DNA of 64,000 nucleotides from an uncultured Algibacter sp. (GTDB lineage Bacteria; Bacteroidota; Bacteroidia; Flavobacteriales; Flavobacteriaceae): NCBI GenBank assembly GCA_947502405.1, contig CANMZT010000004.1, positions 266,006 to 330,005 of the forward strand, read 5' to 3'. Shown piece by piece: positions 60,986 to 64,000 of this stretch (position 1 is its first letter; each line of letters starts with the position of its first letter). The notes under the pieces were generated by a model. It saw only the letters and a program-made list of their open reading frames with translations, ran no database searches and was not told where the DNA came from. The position numbers and the translations under genes were made by a program.

Positions 60986-62389
60986 ATGAGAGTCATCTTA
61001 TTAAACATATTTCTTGTTTTTAGTAGTTTAGTTTCTGCGCAAGACTCAACCTCTATTATAACGCTATCAGAATATTTAGGGTACGTAAAATCATTTCACC
61101 CCATAGTTAAACAAGCCAATTTGGTTATTAATGAAAGTGAAGCAAAACTCATGAAAGCTCGAGGTGCCTTTGACCCAAAGCTAGAAGTTGATTATGATAG
61201 AAAGAAGTTTAAAAACACCGAGTATTTTGATAGACTAAACGCTACATTTAAAATCCCAACCTGGTTTGGTGTAGAAATAAAAGGAAACTTTGAAGAAAAT
61301 ACTGGTGATTTTTTAAACCCTCAGGCTTTTGTTCCTGAAGATGGTTTATATAGTGCAGGTGTTTCTGTACCTGTTGCTCGTGGCTTATTAACTAACAAAC
61401 GTATGGCTATGCTAAGGCAGTCTCGTTTATATGTTAAACAAGCGCAAGCTGATAGACAACTTTTAGTCAATAATATTCTTTATGAAGCTACGGTTAGTTA
61501 TTTTAATTGGTTAAGACGATACAACGAAAAACGTGTTTATGAAGATTTTTTAGATAACGCTAAAATCCGTTTTGATGGTATTGTAAAAAGCTATGAGGTT
61601 GGAGATAAACCAGCCATAGATACACTTGAAGCTAGAATTACTTTGAATAACAGAAGATTAAATTTAGAAAAATCAAGGATTAAGTTTATAAAATCTTCTT
61701 TGGAATTATCTAATTTTTTATGGTTGAATGATAATACACCTATTGAAATTCAAGATAATGTTGTTCCAGATGTAAACACCTATACATCTATTGATACAAC
61801 TCTGAATACCTCAGGCTTAGATATTGAGAATTTTGATATTGAAAGCCACCCAAAACTACAATCTTTAGATTATAAATACAGGAGCTTGAATATAGAAAAA
61901 CGATTGAAAGCCAATAATTTATTACCACAAATTGATTTGCAGTATAACTTTTTATCTGAAACTCCAGAAATAGCACGTACGTTTAGCACAGCAGCTTACA
62001 AAAGTGGGGTAAATATTAGCTTTCCATTATTTTTAAGAAAGGAACGTGGAGATTTAAAGCTAGCAAAACTTAAACTACAAGACACAAGGTTTGATATTCA
62101 AAACACGAGAGTGAGTCTTAAAAATAAAATTGATGCGATTAATCAAGAATTAGATTCTTATGTATTACAAAATGATTATACTGAAACCATTGTAAACGAT
62201 TATTCTAAAATGTTAACCGCTGAGGAACGCAAATTCTTTTTAGGAGAAAGCTCTTTGTTTCTTGTAAACTCGCGTGAATCCAAATTAATCGATGCAAAAC
62301 TAAAAGCTATAGAAATTGAAAACGATTTCTTTAAAACAAAAGCTAATCTATTTAATGTTTTAGCACTTTCAGATGTACAAATGAATTAA
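60986..62389 (+). CDS. TolC family outer-membrane efflux protein
   Basis: A 467-residue protein with a signal peptide (about 1-18, ending SSLVSAQ) and two internally related helical halves (about 25-230 and 265-465), as in all TolC-type ducts. Conserved points include HPIVKQANLVINESEAKL, VPVARGLLTNKRMAML and ISFPLFLRKERGDLKLAK, the latter containing the PLFLRxxRG loop common in this family. It forms the trimeric outer-membrane channel for the preceding ABC-HlyD pair and is the last gene of the operon. No Cys for lipid attachment is present. Confidence 0.9.
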   Translation: MRVILLNIFLVFSSLVSAQDSTSIITLSEYLGYVKSFHPIVKQANLVINESEAKLMKARGAFDPKLEVDYDRKKFKNTEYFDRLNATFKIPTWFGVEIKGNFEENTGDFLNPQAFVPEDGLYSAGVSVPVARGLLTNKRMAMLRQSRLYVKQAQADRQLLVNNILYEATVSYFNWLRRYNEKRVYEDFLDNAKIRFDGIVKSYEVGDKPAIDTLEARITLNNRRLNLEKSRIKFIKSSLELSNFLWLNDNTPIEIQDNVVPDVNTYTSIDTTLNTSGLDIENFDIESHPKLQSLDYKYRSLNIEKRLKANNLLPQIDLQYNFLSETPEIARTFSTAAYKSGVNISFPLFLRKERGDLKLAKLKLQDTRFDIQNTRVSLKNKIDAINQELDSYVLQNDYTETIVNDYSKMLTAEERKFFLGESSLFLVNSRESKLIDAKLKAIEIENDFFKTKANLFNVLALSDVQMN

Positions 62390-62526
62390 AGTTTATATCC
62401 GTAAGCTTTAAAAAAGTATAGATTCAGAAATAATTATCACTTATAATTAAATTGCTCTTCTTATGTAAATTTTAATGCACTTCAATTTACATTTTAAAAA
62501 CTACAATTACCTCATTAATAAGTAGC

Positions 62527-62577
62527 GCATTTTGTATATCAATATTAAAATATGTTGAATATTGATATACAAAATGC
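62527..62577. repeat. Perfect 20-bp inverted repeat upstream of the cassette array
   Basis: GCATTTTGTATATCAATATT (62527-62546) is mirrored exactly by AATATTGATATACAAAATGC (62558-62577), with an 11-base loop. It is not followed by a T run. It lies in the 308-bp gene-free stretch 62390-62697, about 95 bp before the first cassette boundary; the rest of that stretch is AT-rich without clear signals. Confidence 0.8.
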
Positions 62578-62659
62578 ACACTGTTGAAAACTTTGTAATG
62601 TATTATTAGTAAATAAATTACTACGTTTTTTTGATTTTATTTATATTAGCATTAACTGC

Positions 62660-62690
62660 ACATATATATGTGTTGTAAACCATTTAAAAA
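62660..62690 (+). other. First cassette boundary (GTTGT-type half-site)
   Basis: TGTGTTGTAAACCATTTAAA at 62669 matches the right ends of the two complete elements (CGTTGTGGTGCATTTGAG, CGTTGTGCCTAATTTGAG). There is no full palindrome to its left, as expected for the first insertion point of an array. It may be an attI-like or residual site. Confidence 0.4.
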
Positions 62691-62697
62691 AACACAA

Positions 62698-63147
62698 ATG
62701 AATAAAATGAAATTAACTTACAGATTATTAATTATTTTAACAATTTTAACTTCTTGTTCAAGTGATGATAAAAATAGTAATGAAGAAACCAACGAAAAAT
62801 TAATCGGAACTTGGATTGTAACTACAAGAACCTTTGATTGGAACTCTTCTGAAATTCCAGGTTACAATTATAGTCCAGGCTACAATATTGTAAAATTCAC
62901 GTCTGACCAAAGAACTGAATTTATTTATAAAGAATATGGAATTAATGGAGAAGATATTTCTGAATTTGGAAACTGGTCAAAAAAAGGAAATACTCTAACC
63001 ATAACTTGGGACGAAGCTGACCCGGGTCTTGAAAAATATATTTTAACCATAACTGAATTAACTGAAAACTCTCTAAAATGGGATAATTTGGATAGCGTGG
63101 AAGGAACACCAATAGGAACTTTAACAGAAACATTTACAAAAGATTAA
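62698..63147 (+). CDS. Lipocalin-like lipoprotein, cassette gene 1
   Basis: I start at ATG 62698, giving 149 residues with a lipoprotein signal (MNKMKLTYRLLIILTILTSC); the track start at 62668 reads through the boundary site. The mature part begins LIGTWIVTTRTFDW and has an up-and-down beta pattern (FGNWSKKGNTLTITW, YILTITELTENSLKW) characteristic of Bacteroidota lipocalin-like domains. A small-molecule binding role is possible. It fills the 622-bp cassette between two GTTGT boundaries with little spare DNA and is oriented with the array. Confidence 0.75.
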   Translation: MNKMKLTYRLLIILTILTSCSSDDKNSNEETNEKLIGTWIVTTRTFDWNSSEIPGYNYSPGYNIVKFTSDQRTEFIYKEYGINGEDISEFGNWSKKGNTLTITWDEADPGLEKYILTITELTENSLKWDNLDSVEGTPIGTLTETFTKD

Positions 63148-63169
63148 GACTTTAATAAAAAAACGGTTT

Positions 63170-63298
63170 ACAACACCGTATAAAAAAAATTGCTAGTTTT
63201 AGCCAAACCAAAGGTAGTTGCTCGTTTGCTAGCTTCTGATTTTCCTTCGGAAAATCCTCGCTCACAAACACGCAACTTTCCTTATACATAAACGTTGT
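63170..63298 (+). other. attC-like element 1 of the cassette array
   Basis: A 129-bp imperfect palindrome bounded by ACAAC (63170) and GTTGT (63294-63298). Its arms contain GTATAA/TTATAC and ATTGC/GCAAC, and its apex is the perfect hairpin GATTTTCC-TTC-GGAAAATC. It shares about 26 identical central bases and all arm motifs with the element at 63801, while the genes around differ. Confidence 0.75.
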
Positions 63299-63324
63299 GG
63301 TGCATTTGAGAAATACGTATTTAT

Positions 63325-63789
63325 ATGAAAATTATAAGATTGATTTTAATGATTTCGTGCTTCATTGGTTATGGACAAAACTCGGAATCTGACAAAGAAA
63401 AACTAAAGAATATGCAATTAAATAGTGAATATGGTGTTTTGATTAGCAAGTCGGATGACAAAAAATTTATTGAGAATTTTAAAGCAGTCTTTGGACGTTC
63501 ATTATCGAAATCAACAAGTAAAACGATGTTAGAAGCAAGACTTCCTTTTGAATTTAAATACTTTTATTTCGACTTTGAAAAAGCAAACGGATTATACATT
63601 GAAATAGAACCGAATGAAGATGAAAACGGTGTTTTGCAATATCCTAAAAGACCAGATTTTGGTTGGATTTTAAGGACTAGAGTTAGAGACGATTTTGACC
63701 ACGTGGATAAAGAAAAAGTTATAAACCAAACCAAAGAAAATCTTGAATCTTTAAGTTACAAGATTGAATTTATTAGACATCAAGAATAA
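63325..63789 (+). CDS. Secreted protein of unknown function, cassette gene 2
   Basis: A 154-residue protein with a signal peptide (MKIIRLILMISCFIGYGQ) and a mature domain rich in Lys, Asp and aromatic residues (FKYFYFDFEKANGLYIEIEP; RPDFGWILRTRVRDDFDHVD). I do not recognise the family. The C in the signal region is followed by Phe and is not a convincing lipobox. It occupies a 630-bp cassette with only about 30 bp between the element and its ATG, the compact layout of integron cassettes. Confidence 0.65.
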   Translation: MKIIRLILMISCFIGYGQNSESDKEKLKNMQLNSEYGVLISKSDDKKFIENFKAVFGRSLSKSTSKTMLEARLPFEFKYFYFDFEKANGLYIEIEPNEDENGVLQYPKRPDFGWILRTRVRDDFDHVDKEKVINQTKENLESLSYKIEFIRHQE

Positions 63790-63800
63790 AAAACGACACC

Positions 63801-63928
63801 ACAACAATGTATAAAAATAATTGCGGTTTACTGCTAAATCAAAAGTCGTTGCGTGTTTGCTACGTCTGATTTTCCTTCGGAAAATCCTCGAACGCAAACC
63901 CGCAACTATTCTTATACGAGACCGTTGT
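63801..63928 (+). other. attC-like element 2 of the cassette array
   Basis: A 128-bp imperfect palindrome bounded by ACAAC (63801) and GTTGT (63924-63928). GTATAAAAATAATTGCGG on the left pairs with CCGCAACTATTCTTATAC on the right with a few unpaired bases. The apical hairpin GATTTTCCTTCGGAAAATC is identical to that of element 1. The exit ATTTGAGAAAT is shared as well. Confidence 0.75.
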
Positions 63929-63942
63929 GCCTAATTTGAGAA

Positions 63943-64000
63943 ATGAACTTTTTCCCAACTAAAAAATATGAATTTAATCTAATTGGACAGAAAGAAGAAA
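63943..64000 (+). CDS. Start of cassette gene 3 (partial)
   Basis: ATG 63943 lies 15 bp after the second element and opens a frame that runs out of the window after 19 codons (begins MNFFPTKKYEF). Too short to identify. The position and orientation fit a third cassette. Confidence 0.5.
   Translation, partial: MNFFPTKKYEFNLIGQKEE

Noticed and set aside
62660-63940. CRISPR array
   Set aside because: The two repeated elements are 128-129 bp long, palindromic and separated by whole genes of about 500 bp, unlike CRISPR repeats and spacers. No cas genes are seen.

Overview
The window is a stretch of chromosome from a member of the Bacteroidota, almost certainly a (marine) Flavobacteriaceae. The evidence is low G+C, type IX secretion (T9SS) C-terminal sorting domains, a SusD-like protein, a fused CcoNO cbb3 oxidase, lipoproteins with short Cys lipoboxes, TTG/GTG starts without Shine-Dalgarno sequences, and main promoters of the flavobacterial TAnnTTTG type. 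I see no rRNA, tRNA, CRISPR array or transposase gene.

Layout. 1-2035: end of a phosphohexose mutase and an exporter ABC protein. 2320-3873: ECF sigma factor, small membrane protein and a Spy/CpxP-like sensor. 3908-6242: a T9SS cargo protein and an Asp-box protein. 6354-12848 (minus strand): a second ECF sigma locus with anti-sigma-like protein, Spy/CpxP-like protein, CotH kinase-like lipoprotein, two YHYH proteins (one with EF-hands and a His-rich leader), MORN lipoprotein and SCO protein. Five of its transcription starts carry the same promoter, CAAGTTTT-N11-GCATC, so it looks like a self-contained sigma regulon. 13297-20752: rRNA methyltransferase, a SusD/T9SS hybrid, a GH63-like glucosidase and a small porin. 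20930-22890: an accessory FRG-DUF262 gene pair bounded by recombination-site-like DNA. 23172-26888: purL with a palindromic repeat inserted in frame. 27007-31378: the pflB-pflA-formate transporter operon. 31763-40533: fatty-acid activation and beta-oxidation under a MarR protein, interrupted by an IVS-like four-helix-bundle element. 40642-46995: assorted membrane, peptidase and MoxR/VWA genes. 47085-56962: Crp/Fnr regulator and the cbb3 oxidase (cco) locus. 57133-62389: TetR-ABC-HlyD-TolC export operon. 62672-64000: a tandem array of small genes separated by 128-129 bp attC-like elements.

How the parts work together. Three ATGACA-NN-TRTCAT palindromes sit upstream of ccoI, of ccoS-NOQP and of pflB, each with its centre exactly 36.5 bp from the end of the -7 box. 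This fits one Fnr-like activator, encoded between them, that switches on microaerobic respiration and fermentation together. The MarR and TetR genes have their own palindromic operators overlapping or adjoining TAnnTTTG boxes. A structured repeat of about 95-120 bp occurs five times in intergenic DNA, twice inside the cco locus, and shows a compensatory base change in its closing stem.

Best candidates for undescribed biology: the CotH-YHYH-SCO sigma regulon, the attC-like cassette array, and the FRG-DUF262 cassette.
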